In this document: in pieces, positions 1-11,995 of the stretch
Position numbering within the stretch: position 1 is the stretch's first letter
Layout: each line of letters begins with the position of its first letter
NCBI GenBank assembly: GCA_033980235.1
Contig: CM067080.1
Location: 248,001-312,000 of the forward strand
Source of the DNA: Diadema setosum
Taxonomy: Eukaryota > Echinodermata > Echinoidea > Diadematoida > Diadematidae
Length of the DNA stretch: 64,000 nucleotides
Reading direction: 5' to 3'
The notes under the pieces: model-generated
Seen by the model: only the letters and a program-made list of their open reading frames with translations
What the model was told of the DNA's origin: nothing
Database searches by the model: none
Program-made: the position numbers and the translations under genes

Positions 1-1087
1 AGAGGTCTGTAAACCAGCACAGATAGAAGTATTTCTTGGCAGACCTTTGTCAAGTCTCAACAAACTGAGTGCTTTCTTTGGTGCATACAGAGTGTGCCTT
101 CACAGAAAATGGAAAAAAGAGAGCAACATAATGAATGCCCAAGGAATTTTGTGTTCAAGTCTTTGACATTCCTTTGAGGTTTACTAACACATTGCTGTGT
201 TTTCTTACACCTAACAGTGTGACGAGTGCATGCTATTTCTCTCTGTGTGAGCAGCTGTCTCAGTTTAATTGAAGCTTCACCAATTAACCATTTTTTACGG
301 CTACTTGATGTTTCTAACCACTTCAAGTGTGAAAGTCTTTGATGATGGTGTTTAGATTCACTGAACATTACAGTTCTCCTCATTGGTCTGTCTGTTCACT
401 GTAGCAGGAATTAATTCTGACACTCTTCTCCCTCTTCCTTCTTTTTAAAGGAGGAGTCTCCAACTTTTGACATTATCTTCAAGAGGAAATGTTAATGAAG
501 AAGAGAACCTGTTTTTAAAGTCATTCACTGGAGACATCAGTTTACTTTAAAATGATTTTTTTTTTTCAATTTAGATATAAAACATGCTTGTCAGTGACAA
601 GTCAAGAATACGGGTATTTGATGTGCATATGATGACCAAAATGTATTAATGAAAGGGTTGTGTTTGTGTGTGTGTGTGTGTTTGTGTGTGTTGTGTACAT
701 TTGTGAATTATCAAAAGCCATGAGAGTTAGGTTTTAAATCTTGGATTGCAAAACTCAGAAATCATTGCTTCTATTGCAAAGCATGCTGTACATGCACAGC
801 ATTCAAGGTCAGACATCTCACTCCACTGCATGGTCCATACAAACAAAGCAACTTTACTTTGACCATCAAGCCATTTCCAACAAAGAACAAAAAACAGCTG
901 CATTAATTGCATGTTGTGCATATGTTCAGGTGATGGGTCAATAAATTGAAAGTACCTCAAGACCATGTACCTTGTTTGAAAAGAAAAAAAAGCAAGTGAA
1001 CTGACAAGACAATAATCCAGAAATATTTGTGTAAACCTTATTTTAAACTATTTTTTTCTGGTCTGAATGAATATTTGCTCCATTCAG
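1..1087. other. Intron upstream of the first visible exon
   Basis: No exon, RNA gene or named repeat recognised. It contains a TG microsatellite at about 661-691. Being intronic is inferred from the fact that exon 1 of the window starts mid-protein. Confidence 0.5.
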
Positions 1088-1336
1088 GCAAGACACAGTT
1101 TCATGCGCAAGATTCCACCAGGAGCTGAAGCATCCAATGTTCTTGTCGGTGAAGTGGACTTCCTGTCACGTCCTATCATTGCCTTTGTTCGTCTGCGCAC
1201 TGCTGTCTCCCTGGGAGACTTGACTGAGGTACCCATTCCCACTCGTTTCCTCTTCATCCTGCTGGGCCCACAGTCATCAGAGACAAAGCGGTACCATGAG
1301 ATCGGCCGATGCGTGGCTACCCTTATGTCTGATCAG
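1088..1336 (+). CDS. SLC4 transporter exon 1 of window (cytoplasmic domain)
   Basis: Eighty-three codons, phase 0 at both ends, acceptor CAG before 1088 and donor GTATGT after 1336. It encodes the late part of the SLC4 N-terminal cytoplasmic domain: [18 protein letters not shown], then [33 protein letters not shown] and [15 protein letters not shown]. These are hallmark strings of the family's dimerising cytoplasmic fold. It is the first exon I can identify here. No earlier exon was seen between 1 and 1087, so the upstream part of the gene lies outside the window. Confidence 0.95.
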
Positions 1337-4300
1337 GTATGTAATACAGAATGTGTACGAATGCCTCCACCTTTGTGTTAAAAAGCAGCATAGAGTAGGG
1401 ATGTAGTCATGGTTCAGAAGATGATTCAGACTTGACTTTACCTTGTGAGGTTTTAAGATGATTTGTCTTCCAGTTAACATGTGAGGCACCTTTAATATAT
1501 CCTCCAATGATAGGCACCTTTAATATATCCTCCAATGATAAAGTTTCTTTTCTTTGAAGCACCACATCTAGTAATCAATCAAACAATGTGAATTTTATGA
1601 TAATTTTACCTACTGAATATATTTAATTGAAGCCACAGTGCTTATATGACTCAACATAACCACTGAGTACATCCCAACTGAGGTTAACTAGGTTCAAAGA
1701 ATGTGAGCTTTACTACAGGCTGGTTAGAATTTATGTGTGATGCCTCATAATGTTGTGAAAGAGAGGAAACTAGCAAGCAACAACAACAAAAAGAGGACTG
1801 TGCCATTGCAGACATTGTTATATACTATATTGTAGAGAGCAATACATGTAAGTACACCTCTCCAGGAAATCTCTATTGCTTATCCATTCTTTATCAGGAC
1901 TGTTTTAGGCTTTTAAAGGCTTTCCTAAATGTCCGGCCTTTTTCTCTTTCATTAGTTCACTTACATCACCTAAGATTTCATTAGAGATACATTGTAGGTT
2001 TAACTGTATTTATCAAATAATATCTGTGATTGCTGCAACAGAAACAGTAAGAAACATTTGGACATTGTGGCTCACAGAATGGCAGGAAATTAGATTTTTT
2101 CCCCTTCTTTGTCATGTTTATTCTGGTTGAGAACTGGAAACCTTTCCAGTCTGTTTGTCATCTTTCTCTGCTTCATTATCTTCCTGAAGAAAGAAGAGGA
2201 AACAAGTGAAATAAGTGACTAACCAGCAATGAATCAGACATTCCCTGTGGAGTGAAAATTTACAACCAGGGCATTATTTACTGACATGAGACTGTCATGC
2301 CAAGTAATGAAAAGGGCAACATTTGTCCAGCATGTAAAGACATTGTCAGACTGATGGATATTTCAGAAGTCCCTTCATTAGAGACTGGCCCCTTTTCATT
2401 CTTGTTCTAGGAATGGAAAAGTTTCCTCAATAGCTTCTTGTAGTCAAAAGAACATACGCCGGGCAAGGGTTGACTGCAAGTCTTGATTATCATTAATAAC
2501 TCGTCCAATTGAGGTGGAGGTAGGAGATAGGGGCACCTAAGCATGGAATGACAGCCTTTAAATTGTGATTCAGTTTGTAGTCAGCAACAAAAACATTTCC
2601 TTCATGGGAAATTGCATGACATTGATGTGAGGATAAAAGCCTATATATGCAGTCCTTCAAGGTCCTGTAAAGGTTTGTGAAATCTCTCCCAATATTAACT
2701 TTCTCTTTGATATCACGCCATTGTCTTTGTTGAAGCTATAAAAATAAAAATGTGATTTCATGTCTGAACTTGATACTTGATACTAGTGTAGAATGTCTTT
2801 CAAAGGGCATCTTCAAAATAGTGATTTTTTTTAAATAATGCATACTGTGTATTTGTTTGGTGAACAATCACACACTTTCTTCCCCCCCCCCCCCCCCTTG
2901 GATCAGGAGTACAATATTGACTGTGATATTCATCTCTCAATACTCTGTGGTATACTTATTAAGCCATGACCAATAAGGATAGTTTTTTGTCCCCATTCAC
3001 AATCCCAACTAAAACTTTATTCTCCCAGACAGACTGAGGATGAGTCTCCCATTAAATTAAATGCTGTAAGGCCTTGAGATGAGTCTCCCCACCTGTGAAA
3101 TGTGGCATATTGCGTGTCAGGTGCTTAGGCAGGTTGTAGGTTTTACTGGATGCTTATAGAATGTTAGTCAGGTGCATATGTGTCAACAAGTCTCTTTCAT
3201 ACAACACATGCTCATCACATGACATTTGGGAGAAGAAAAAAAGTACAATTGCATGCTTTCAAAACCTAGCATGCAAAATGCCATCCAGCAATTTATTTCT
3301 AGCACACGATGACATCACTATTACTCTCACGGGCTCATCATTAAACCAAAGTCTGTCTTTCAATGGCCTTCCTCTGAGAAAATGAATGGTGGTCATTATA
3401 TTCAGGACTTGGTTTAGACCACACCCATTGATATGGCAGACAAATAGTGGATGATTGTTTATTTGTGCAAAGATGAGAAGCTCTATTCAATGTGGCATAC
3501 ACGACTTTAAAGTGGTGAATAGAGCACCTCAATTTTAACCTTATCGTGTGCAGTCACACCATTATAAACTATGTGTAAAGTATTCAATCTCCTCAGAAGT
3601 TTAACTAGCCTGCTATCACTGCAATATGTTTATTACCTGTGAGGAAAAAAGCAAAAAACAAAAACAAAAAAAAAACAAAAAAATTTGTAACTTTTTCAAC
3701 ATCTTAGATTGTTGACTTCACATGGAATGTAAAGGCCATGAAATGATAAACAACTTCTAGAGGGATGTGTAAGGAATACTGCTGGCTTCTTTTGGAATCA
3801 TGGAATCTGTCTCTCATGTGAGAAATGATTGCCCACAAAGAGAGGGAGAAAGGGGATGGCAGGTAAAAGATATGTAATTGTTTGGCCTGTTTCTATATTT
3901 TGCAGCATTCAGGTTTGTACTCGTATGAATGGGTAACCATGATAAAGTTGGACAGCCACTCCTTGAATAACGTAATCCACTCTGTGTGCCCCATACTTGT
4001 TTACTCCTAAACTCTTTACCAGGTAACACACAAGGTTTTCTGCACTGGGATGAATACGTATTGTATGAGCTAATGAATAGCAGTCTAGTATGAACATATG
4101 TTCAGGAGCCAGATGCATGTTTCTGAGTTCTTTCTCTATGGAAGGAAGTGAACAAATTTTCATGCAGAGTTTACAATAGATACAAATACAAATGAAGTAT
4201 GTCTAATGTTGAGGTATAATCTGTGGTACAGAGTTTGTGTGCCATTTTCCCCTTAATAACAAATGATGGCTTGGATCCTTTTCAATGAAGAGCTAGGGTC

Positions 4301-4761
4301 AGTTGACCTTACATTTTATAAATGAATGGCCCTTCCCTCAATTTGCCAGATGTTTATCGAGCAAAATTGTACAATTTGTGCCAATCCAACTATACAGTAT
4401 CCCTAATTCATAGCTGCTAGTGTTTAATTTGTGGCATCTTTCTTGAAACAGCGTGGTGAATATTATATGAATGCTCGATGCTCTAAATTTTTGTTGTAAA
4501 ATCCTGACTGTACAGACTCTTACTGGATACTCAAACGTGTCATTAAATACTATCTTCAATGTCTTTATAAATACTGAAAAATTGCATGTATACACAGTCA
4601 CTTGCACTTACATGCATGTACATTATAACTTGTTCTTCACTCTCATTGAATAGGATATACATGTATTCATTATGAATAATTTCAGTACACATTTGTTTTT
4701 TCATATCTGCACAAGTATTTTGTGAATGCACATATACATACATGTGTACCCCTTTCTCTTC

Positions 4762-4764
<3 letters not shown>

Positions 4765-4809
<45 letters not shown>
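4765..4809. repeat. (CT)n microsatellite
   Basis: About 20 uninterrupted CT dinucleotides inside intron 1. Confidence 0.9.
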
Positions 4810-4811
<2 letters not shown>

Positions 4812-5435
4812 ATAAACAGAAGGTAATATCATTTGAGTCACAGAACTATTTATGTGCTGGCTGAAACAAAACCATTTTTTTTTGGGGGGGGGGGAGGTGG
4901 GGTACCCTTTTTTATTCAAACAAAACATCTCTACTGCATCCAGCAGGGCGTTCAAATTGTGTCAGCTGCAAATTCAGGTCAGACGTCATCCCAGCTTTCC
5001 CGATGTAATCAGTCTAATTCAGTTGCTCTGGATTTTCACATTGAGGGATAAAAAGGGAAAAAATGGCCTCAAAATCTCAACTGGATAAGTGATATCAAGA
5101 GGATTGAGAAAATTTACACCTCATGTGCCGCAATGCTTCCCTGGTAGATGGCATGCTTGTATTAAAAGAGATGAGCTGTTCTTAATCAAAAGATTATCTG
5201 ATTTGAGCCAATTTTTCCAGGTGTGACCTTTGTGAGTCAGAGGGCTGTCATACCAGACACCCAGAACTAAAGTTTGGTGAAAACACAAATTTGTCTGCCA
5301 GGAAACGTTGATTTATAAAATGAGATGTGTATCTTGTCCATTGCTGAGTCAATCAATTGGTCATTTTTAAAAAGTGAAAACAGGAAAGATGTTTTCATCA
5401 AGTCTGAGAACATATGCCAGGTGAATTGCTGGACA

Positions 5436-5482
5436 CCCCCCCCCCCCCCCACCCCCAACACACACACACACACACACACACA
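5436..5482. repeat. Poly-C tract joined to a (CA)n microsatellite
   Basis: Fourteen or more C residues, then ACCCCCAA and a CA array. On the opposite strand this is a G-run next to TG repeats. Confidence 0.85.
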
Positions 5483-5857
5483 GACACACCCACATAAAAC
5501 TTAACGTCTCTTCAGATGACAGAGTAATTACTGTATTTCTTCTCAATGGATGTAAATAAAAATTAAAGAAGAGCAAGTTGGGAAAAGTGATTTGTATTTT
5601 CTTTGCAAAAATCCTTTTTTCCATCATTTCCAAAATTATGCACAGTATGTTTTACTGGCAAACAGTGAATAGGTATTCAAACTTTGTGATGACTTTCTGT
5701 TTTGCTCCTTAATGATTATAGAATAATCAAGTGGATCTCAGTCATGTGAAAGTAGCAATACCATTACCTAGCCCGACTAGACGCAGTGCAGAGTCTCCGT
5801 GCGCCAGCGACTTTGCTGTGTGTAGTTAACCTTTACCATGTGCAAATATACATTGTA

Positions 5858-6601
5858 TGTGAACCTGCATCACAAAACCACCAGAAAAGCAACAGTAATT
5901 ATGGATTTTTAGTTAATGCAGATTTACATGTAAGAGCAGACTTTAAACATTCAAATGATGTATAACTCAATGCAAATGGACCTTCCTAACATGTCTAAAT
6001 AAAGAAAAGGAAGTACATGCAGGAAAAATGTTTACTGAAAAAAAAAAAAACAGGCTTTGAAGTTTATAAGGGTTTATTCAAGTGTTCAATCTCTCTGGGC
6101 TGTGCTCTGTGCAATGGATGGTACGAAAGAACAGGATGTGAAACTCCATAAAAACCATAGTGAAGGGATTATCAGATTACACTGACATTTTTCACACTCA
6201 TGAGGCAAATTCTCTCCATACCTGATGCAAACTTTATAGTACATGCAGTAGCACCATCCTTTCAGTAGTTATCAGAGTTTAAAAAAGAAGAAGATAATAA
6301 TAGTGAACTATGTAAAGTTTTATTTTTTTTTTTTTGAGAAATGAAAAGGAGCCTGTTACCAATACCTAATTACACTCTACAACAAACACACACACACACA
6401 CTCCAGAAAACTGCAGAAAACACAATTTTTCCCTTGTTTCTTTCTTGATTCCAAACTTTAAAATCTGTATGTAGAAAAAGAATTGATCTTCCAGAAATTA
6501 TGAAAATCTCAAGATTGACTAGACTGACCCATTTCACGTATTGAGTCCTCATGTAAAATCAGGGTGGGCAACTTTTTTGTTGGTTTTGTGATGCATGGTC
6601 A
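5858..6601 (+). repeat. TGTGACC-ended interspersed repeat, copy 1
   Basis: It begins TGTGAACCTGCATCACAAAA and ends with the inverted form TTTTGTGATGCATGGTCA, giving ~20-bp imperfect terminal inverted repeats on a ~740-bp element. It is collinear with 40354-41076 and inverted relative to the copies at 26170-26698 and 26748-27412. No coding capacity is visible, so it is a non-autonomous element of unknown superfamily. It includes a CA microsatellite near 6387. Confidence 0.7.
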
Positions 6602-6902
6602 TATATACATGTACTCATGTGTATACAATATTTTTTTTTTTCTGTCCTGTGTTGTGAATGCAAAATTATCACTTCATTTGTGATGTCTTGATTTTTAGAT
6701 TTATATGAGTAGGTAGTGTAATAGCATACAATACTCAAAGAGAGCATAATATGCAATATTAGATTGTGTTGCTTCTGATTGTATAATGAAACCCAAGTAT
6801 TGAATGGAAGGAGAAAGGGTAAGAGACACTTGTGTTTGTTTGTTGTTTTACCTAATATTCGTATTCCCAATATTGTTGTTATTTGATGTGGTTATGGCAT
6901 AG

Positions 6903-6996
6903 GTGTTCCATGATGTGGCATACAAGGCAAAGAATGTCAAAGATCTCTTGGCCGGTATTGATGAGTTTATCGACTCGGTCACAGTGCTTCCACCAG
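6903..6996 (+). CDS. SLC4 transporter exon 2 of window
   Basis: 94 nt, 31 codons plus one base. It starts [16 protein letters not shown] and ends VTVLPP, continuing the preceding MSDQ exactly as in vertebrate family members (…[15 protein letters not shown]). The last base forms a glycine codon with the next exon. The donor is GTGAGA. A DNA transposon copy begins about 30 bp downstream, so this 5' splice site sits next to mobile DNA. Confidence 0.95.
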
Positions 6997-7018
6997 GTGA
7001 GACAATCGCCCTGATCCA

Positions 7019-7530
7019 TGATGACCCTAGCCTTTTGTCAAGGCCCTCTCGCTGTAATGGGCAAGCGAAGCGAGCCAGCCGAGCGCGCCAGCACGAGGGC
7101 CTTTTGAGATCTGCTTTACACATTATTATTCATGACACGTGAACCCTCTGAATACTCATTTTAATGGGTTCCGGTCAACCAATGGAATGGCGCGCTCCTC
7201 GTATCCTTAGCCTTGGTGTTATCATGCCTGTTCGCATGCATCACTGACCACCCGAGGAGGTCTGCCACGGAACTCTACACACTCTGTGTGTAGTGTTCTG
7301 TGAGGTCTGCGGCAGCAGCGTGCATTCGCTCTGTTCAAATCGGGTTCGAGCAGACAGACACGCCGATTGGTCGACTTTTGCTCCCGAAATCGGGGAGCAA
7401 AAGTCAGTAATTCAAAGGGCTAACAAAAGGATGCGAAGCAGATCTCAAAAGGCCCTCTCGCAACCCCACTCAGCTGGGCTCTCTTCACCATACAGCGGGA
7501 GGGCCTTGACAAAAGGCTATGATGACCCCT
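7019..7530. mobile_element. Non-autonomous DNA transposon with ~90-bp imperfect TIRs
   Basis: Direct 9-bp duplications TGATGACCC (7019-7027 and 7522-7530) flank an element whose ends are TAGCCTTTTGTCAAGG and its inverse. The inverted similarity runs inwards about 90 bp on each side (to AGATCTGCTTT near 7120, and from GAAGCAGATCT near 7435). There is no open reading frame of note. The TAG…CTA ends recall hAT elements, but those duplicate 8 bp. A 9-bp duplication would fit a Mutator-like element, so the superfamily is left open. It sits just downstream of the exon 2 donor. Confidence 0.8.
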
Positions 7531-9065
7531 AATGGATCATTGTGTCAATCTACAACTTGACTAGAAGCAGCCAATCAGAAATGAGCTCTGACAAGTATGC
7601 ATGTTGATTGGCCAGTTGATTGCAAGTTTGAATTCAAGTACTTCTTGATACAGTAATGATTAGTGTGAGACATTTTGAACTTGTTTTTAATGCTTCTTGT
7701 GAGGCAGATAAGTTTACATAATGTACATGATTGCAACATACAGGAACTCTCATTGGAAAATAGCCACCTCTTCCCTGTCTGGCAGCTCTGATGATTTATT
7801 ACATGACTTTGATTTATTACATTACTCTTCAGAATGAAATGTTCATAATTTATTGTTTTCAAACCTTTGCAAGTTGGTATATATGTATGATTTATGTATG
7901 TTTGACTTTCAAATACAAGGTACTTGTATTCTTTTATACATGCATATCAATGTACAACTGTATTTAACTACCTGTATTGCTTTTTATGGGATTTGGAGAT
8001 ACAAATGTACATTCGTAGTGTGTCTTTGGATACTTTATTGAGCTCTGCTTTCATGATTAGGTGGGATTATACTTTTTATCAGTCCTTTCTCCATTATTTA
8101 CCAAAGCTGCATGTAGTCTGTTTTTATGTTTGTTTGTTTCAAGAATATACAGAAATAAAATCATGTCAAATCGCATTGTTCAGAATCAGTCACGTGCAGT
8201 CAAACCTTTCTCTAGCAGCCACCCAAGTGAGACGAAAAAAGCATGCACTGTATGGGTGTAGGCGTGGAGCTACTGTATCAAGTTGTGTAGCTCAGTGGTA
8301 TAAGTCTGTTCATGTGTACTTGCAGCATATGAATGAGCTAATAACAACATTTTGTACATTGAACAATGCTGTCATTGGTCACATTATTGCGTACTAGCAG
8401 GCATACAGCAAGCAAGCTTTTCACAAGTCCATTACTGTGCATAAATGATGGGTGAATGCAGCAGTGTCAATCACTTAGCTGTCCACCATATATGACTGGC
8501 ACGGCTGTAAAGTAGAAAAACACACTGATGTTGTAATTCCTAGCTCGCCTTTGGCTCCATGTGGCCATCATACAGCTGAAAAATATACCACAAGATACAA
8601 AATTGGTGGCAGCTGGCTGCGTTTTGGGTTCTCACTGTATGCAAGATCTTTTCCATGGTATTTCGGGGGGGGGGGGGGGGGGGGGGGGGGGCGGGGGAGT
8701 AGAGACCCCACTCGACCTTTACCTGCTCTAAGCTGGTGGCTGCTACTAAAGGCAGATTTGGCTGTTAAAGATATTTACATAACATTCAGATTACAAACTG
8801 TTGGTCTACTGGATGCTTGTCTGGGGTGGAATTCTTTATTACGCAGTTATATTTTGCCTTTTCTGATTCCCGTCAGACTTTGTGTATAGTAAGTGAAGAA
8901 TTTCTGCTTGCAATGAATATTTAAATACCATTTCAAGGAAAATGAACTCTAGTCTGTGCAGGTGACCTTAAGCTTTGCATACAACATGTCTACCATCCTG
9001 TGATTCATGTGTTTCACTTCCTGTGTACAAAGTATTCATCATTGTGTGTCTCAACATCCATTCAG
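7531..9065. other. Remainder of intron 2
   Basis: No exon or RNA gene recognised. It contains a 27-G run at 8665-8691. The sequence GTGTAGCTCAGTGGTATAA near 8283 resembles a tRNA A box but has no matching B box or cloverleaf. Confidence 0.6.
8665..8691 (+). repeat. 27-base poly-G run
   Basis: Uninterrupted G tract in intron 2 followed by CGGGGGAG. It is one of about twenty G or C runs of ten or more in the window. Confidence 0.9.
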
Positions 9066-9227
9066 GTGCTTGGGATCCCAATATCCGAATTGAGCCCCCA
9101 AAGACAGCCCCCTCCCAGGCCAAGAGATTGTCAGCCTACCCCTCGGCATCCCCTAATGGACATGTGGAAGGGATTGATGACACAGATGGGGGACATGAAA
9201 ATCACGAGGCTTGGAGAGGACGGGCAG
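9066..9227 (+). CDS. SLC4 transporter exon 3 of window, with apparent 1-base deletion
   Basis: 162 nt. It begins in the expected frame (G)AWDPNIRIEPPKTAPSQAK and stays in that frame through a hydrophilic linker to GGHENH near 9205. The end of the exon must be read in another frame: GLERTGR, which joins correctly to LFGGLIQD of exon 4 and is a highly conserved family junction (RTGRLFGG). The shift lies at about 9197-9210. Read without correction, the frame meets TGA at 9592-9594, six codons past the splice. The linker is the variable region between the cytoplasmic and membrane domains. The cause may be an assembly or sequencing error, a null allele, or a real lesion. Confidence 0.85.
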
Positions 9228-9577
9228 GTAAGGAGGATGGAGAGACATGAGATGAAAGGAGGAGGAGGATGAAAGAACATTGAAGTTTTACACAGAGTGA
9301 AGGAGGAAGGAACTGGGAGAGAGAGAGAGAGGGAAGATTTTGAAGGCATGAAGAAAGAGGGTGGTTGATAAAGACCAAGAAATAAAAGAACAGTTTGGGA
9401 GCAAGGTGTTGAAGGGGAATGTGACAAGATAGAGATAAAAGATGAGATTATTGAAGAGAATGGTAGATGTGGTAGAAGAGCTCTGGCGGCAAAAGATAAT
9501 ATGGTAAAAATGATATCCTGTAGATAATGGTGTTGATATTAAAATTCTTCTCTTGATGTCATCTTCATCTGTACCAG
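9228..9577. other. Intron 3 (purine-rich)
   Basis: 350 nt, GT-AG. The first half is strongly GA-rich on the + strand, including a short GA array at about 9317-9331. No other feature. Confidence 0.7.
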
Positions 9578-9752
9578 GTTATTTGGTGGTCTGATTCAGG
9601 ACTGCAAACGTCGGTTCCCCTGGTTCCTCAGTGACTTCCGGGATGCAATGCACATACAGTGTGTGGCCTCCTTCATCTTCATGTACTTTGCCTGCATCAC
9701 ACCTGTCATCACCTTTGGGGGTCTGCTTGGTGAAGCAACACACAACCAAATG
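9578..9752 (+). CDS. SLC4 transporter exon 4 of window (start of membrane domain)
   Basis: 175 nt: one base completing Arg, then 58 codons, donor GTAAGA. It encodes LFGGLIQDCKRRFPWFLSDF, then the first transmembrane helix (CVASFIFMYFACITPVITFG) and GGLLGEATHNQM. The reading frame here is fixed by the family match, and it proves the upstream frame discrepancy in exon 3. Confidence 0.95.
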
Positions 9753-9868
9753 GTAAGACACATAAAGGAGAGGGAAAGCCCCTATCATGTAGACCTCTTG
9801 GAATGGCTTTTGAGAATCACACAATAACAAGAAGGGATTTGGGTGTGGAAATAATTCTCATATGGGTC

Positions 9869-10682
9869 TTAACCCTAACCAGGCCGGGCTTTTTTGGGTG
9901 TTCTGTGGCCGGGGAGGGGTTGATTCAATCCCCCCCCCCCCCCCCGAGATCTCGGCCATCGATCGCGCAATTGCCATGAAATTTGGCACGTGCATTGCCT
10001 GTGGCGTATTCTACCACACTATACAAAAAGAAATGGAAATGTTTGTCATAATAATTAATTATACACACTATACAAAAAGAAATGGAAATGTTTGTCATAA
10101 TAATTAATTATGCTAATATATGCATAAAATCATACATTTTGCTCTAAATCAGAAATAAAAAGCTCCTAGAATTTTCATTTTTGGTGAAAACATTCTTTGT
10201 AGCATTCCTAACAATGTACTTGAAAAAAAAATTTGGTATCAAAATAAATTTCTTATGTATTTTATTGTTTTATGAATTTCTTATGTATTCCTTTGTTTTT
10301 TCGACCTTTTGTTTTATCATTTCTTTTCCGCAAAATTTATGACAGAACCTATTTCAAGCATAATTATGCTAAAATTAATTAGTTTCAGCCTATAAAAGTG
10401 AAAATAATCATATCTTTATGAATAAGAAGAGAAAACTCCATTTGCATAGACTTTATACACAAAATCACGTTTTTGAGCCATTTTTGGCCTGGCAGGCATG
10501 TATAAAATGTCATGCAGCATCGTAACGGTAAGTGCAAAAATGGTGTCAAAAGATGCGCGAGACTTGAAAGTGAAAAGTCAGCAAACGGCGCGGTCACAAA
10601 ATTTTGCGCGGCGTAGTAGTCACGAAAAATGTCAAGGGGGGGGGGGTTGATTCAACCCCCCCCCTGGCCTTTTTAGGGTTAA
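9869..10682. mobile_element. TTAA-flanked MITE, G/C-hairpin family, copy 1
   Basis: Bounded by TTAA at 9869-9872 and 10679-10682 with ends CCCTAACCAGGCC and GGCCTTTTTAGGG. Near each end a run of G, then TTGATTCAA, then a run of C forms a hairpin. The interior contains a 48-bp tandem duplication (about 10013-10109). TTAA duplication and CCCT-type ends are what piggyBac-superfamily elements use, so this is probably a non-autonomous piggyBac-like element. Copies 2-4 are at 13447, 19242 and 49791. Confidence 0.75.
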
Positions 10683-10785
10683 TACTGATGTCATTAGGAA
10701 TTCAAACAGTCCCGACAAATGTTGTCTCAAATACCTCATATTAAACTCAGACAGAGGACAGTTTACAACCAATTAGTGCAGTCGG

Positions 10786-11347
10786 AAAGGGGGGTTCCCA
10801 TGCACCCCAAACATATATTTTTTTAATCTACTTCATCTAGACCAATTTTGTGCGTAGATTTCAAAAATGCAATGTTAACAGGTCAAAGCGTGTCCCATAG
10901 TGGTCAAAAATCCGTTTCCATGGTAACGCATGGTGAAAATGTCAGTATCTCATAAAAATACATGTAACCTTTGATAAAATTGTTCAATTATCATGGCTTT
11001 GGTATCAAATTAAAGACAATTAAATTATCTATATGATGATACCAATTATGTAGGGGGTTATACCAATCTTCATATTAATTTTGAGGCCAGAATTCAATTT
11101 TTTCACATTTTTTAGCAAAAATGCATTTTTACCATAATACTAATCTATCTCTAAATCATACCAAAACACATTCAATTTGTTTGAATATTTTTCAAAATTA
11201 TACCAAATATGTATGTAATAAAATGTAAAAAATTCGCAGAAATTGCTCAAATAACAAGAAAGTTACGGCCATCCAAAGTTGACATTGACACCTGTCAAGA
11301 ATTGGTCAAGAATTTCCAGATGGATGATGATGCGCGCCCTCTATTGT
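10786..11347 (+). repeat. ~550-bp inverted repeat, left arm
   Basis: Starts GGGGTTCCCATGCACCCC and ends near GCGCCCTCTATTGT. The whole arm matches the reverse complement of 17219-17767 with scattered differences and small indels. It is either one end of a ~7-kb element with long terminal inverted repeats or one of two inverted copies of a ~550-bp repeat. Confidence 0.8.
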
Positions 11348-11995
11348 GGAGAAATAAGCAAGCTTGCTTGTGATAGGACAAAAGTTTTGGTGAGAAGCTT
11401 TATTGTTTGGATCAGACCCGGATCAGTCAAAGAAATCTGCCATAAATCAAACCTCTGACCTTTGTATTTGATTACATTTTGTGTCATATTATTGTTTTTA
11501 AAACCATTCTGCAACATACATTTATTTTTGCCTGAAAGCAAAGTACCAAAAACTTCATCTATTGAAGCTTTTCCACTACAAGTTTATGTTCCTTGAACTT
11601 CAGTCTCACACGTTTAAAAATGTGTTAGGATTTAGGTATGACATGAAATCAGAACTTGTTGATGTGCTGTGTTGAATTGAGTTGAATTTACTAATATTTA
11701 AAGAGAACATCTATGAATAGATTGTTATTTGTATAGTTACTTTGCTGAGTGTGAAAGCAACAGATTACAAGATTAGTTTGATGGAATGTTACTGTCTGTA
11801 ACATAATACTAGTTTTGGTGTAGACCTTAGTTCTGTAGACTCCACATAATTTTGTATTCATTACAATAGATCTGTAATGTTAGAGTCTAGTTCTATGTAA
11901 TTAATTTGATGGTGAAAACAAAATGTAAACAGAAGCACCCAAATTTTATCTAAATTTGCAATATTTCATGAGGTATATTTTCATGCCTCTGCACT
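11348..11995. other. Intron 4 sequence between inverted repeat arm and tandem array
   Basis: AT-rich with no recognisable feature. Confidence 0.5.

Larger units (their letters stand above)
1337..5857. other. First part of intron 1: unique sequence with microsatellites
   Basis: No coding match. Visible simple repeats: a 31-bp tandem duplication at about 1485-1541 (unit contains CACCTTTAATATATCC), a 16-C run at 2882-2897, an A/CA-rich stretch at 3643-3681, a CT dinucleotide array at about 4765-4809, an 11-G run at 4884-4894, and a C-run followed by a CA array at 5436-5482. Confidence 0.6.

Noticed and set aside
1067..1087. In-frame ATG just upstream of exon 1 as a translation start
   Set aside because: It lies before a consensus CAG acceptor, and the encoded region is mid-protein in the family, so the ATG is intronic.
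8283..8330. tRNA-like string GTGTAGCTCAGTGGTATAA
   Set aside because: An A-box resemblance only. No B box at the right distance and no cloverleaf stems.
9161..9205. Micro-intron inside exon 3 to explain the frame change
   Set aside because: Available GT and AG pairs leave introns far below a spliceable length with no polypyrimidine tract. A one-base indel is simpler.
9869..9876. Telomeric repeat from TTAACCCTAA at MITE ends
   Set aside because: Only a single CCCTAA at each terminus, explained by TTAA target plus CCCTAA terminal repeat. There is no (TTAGGG)n array.
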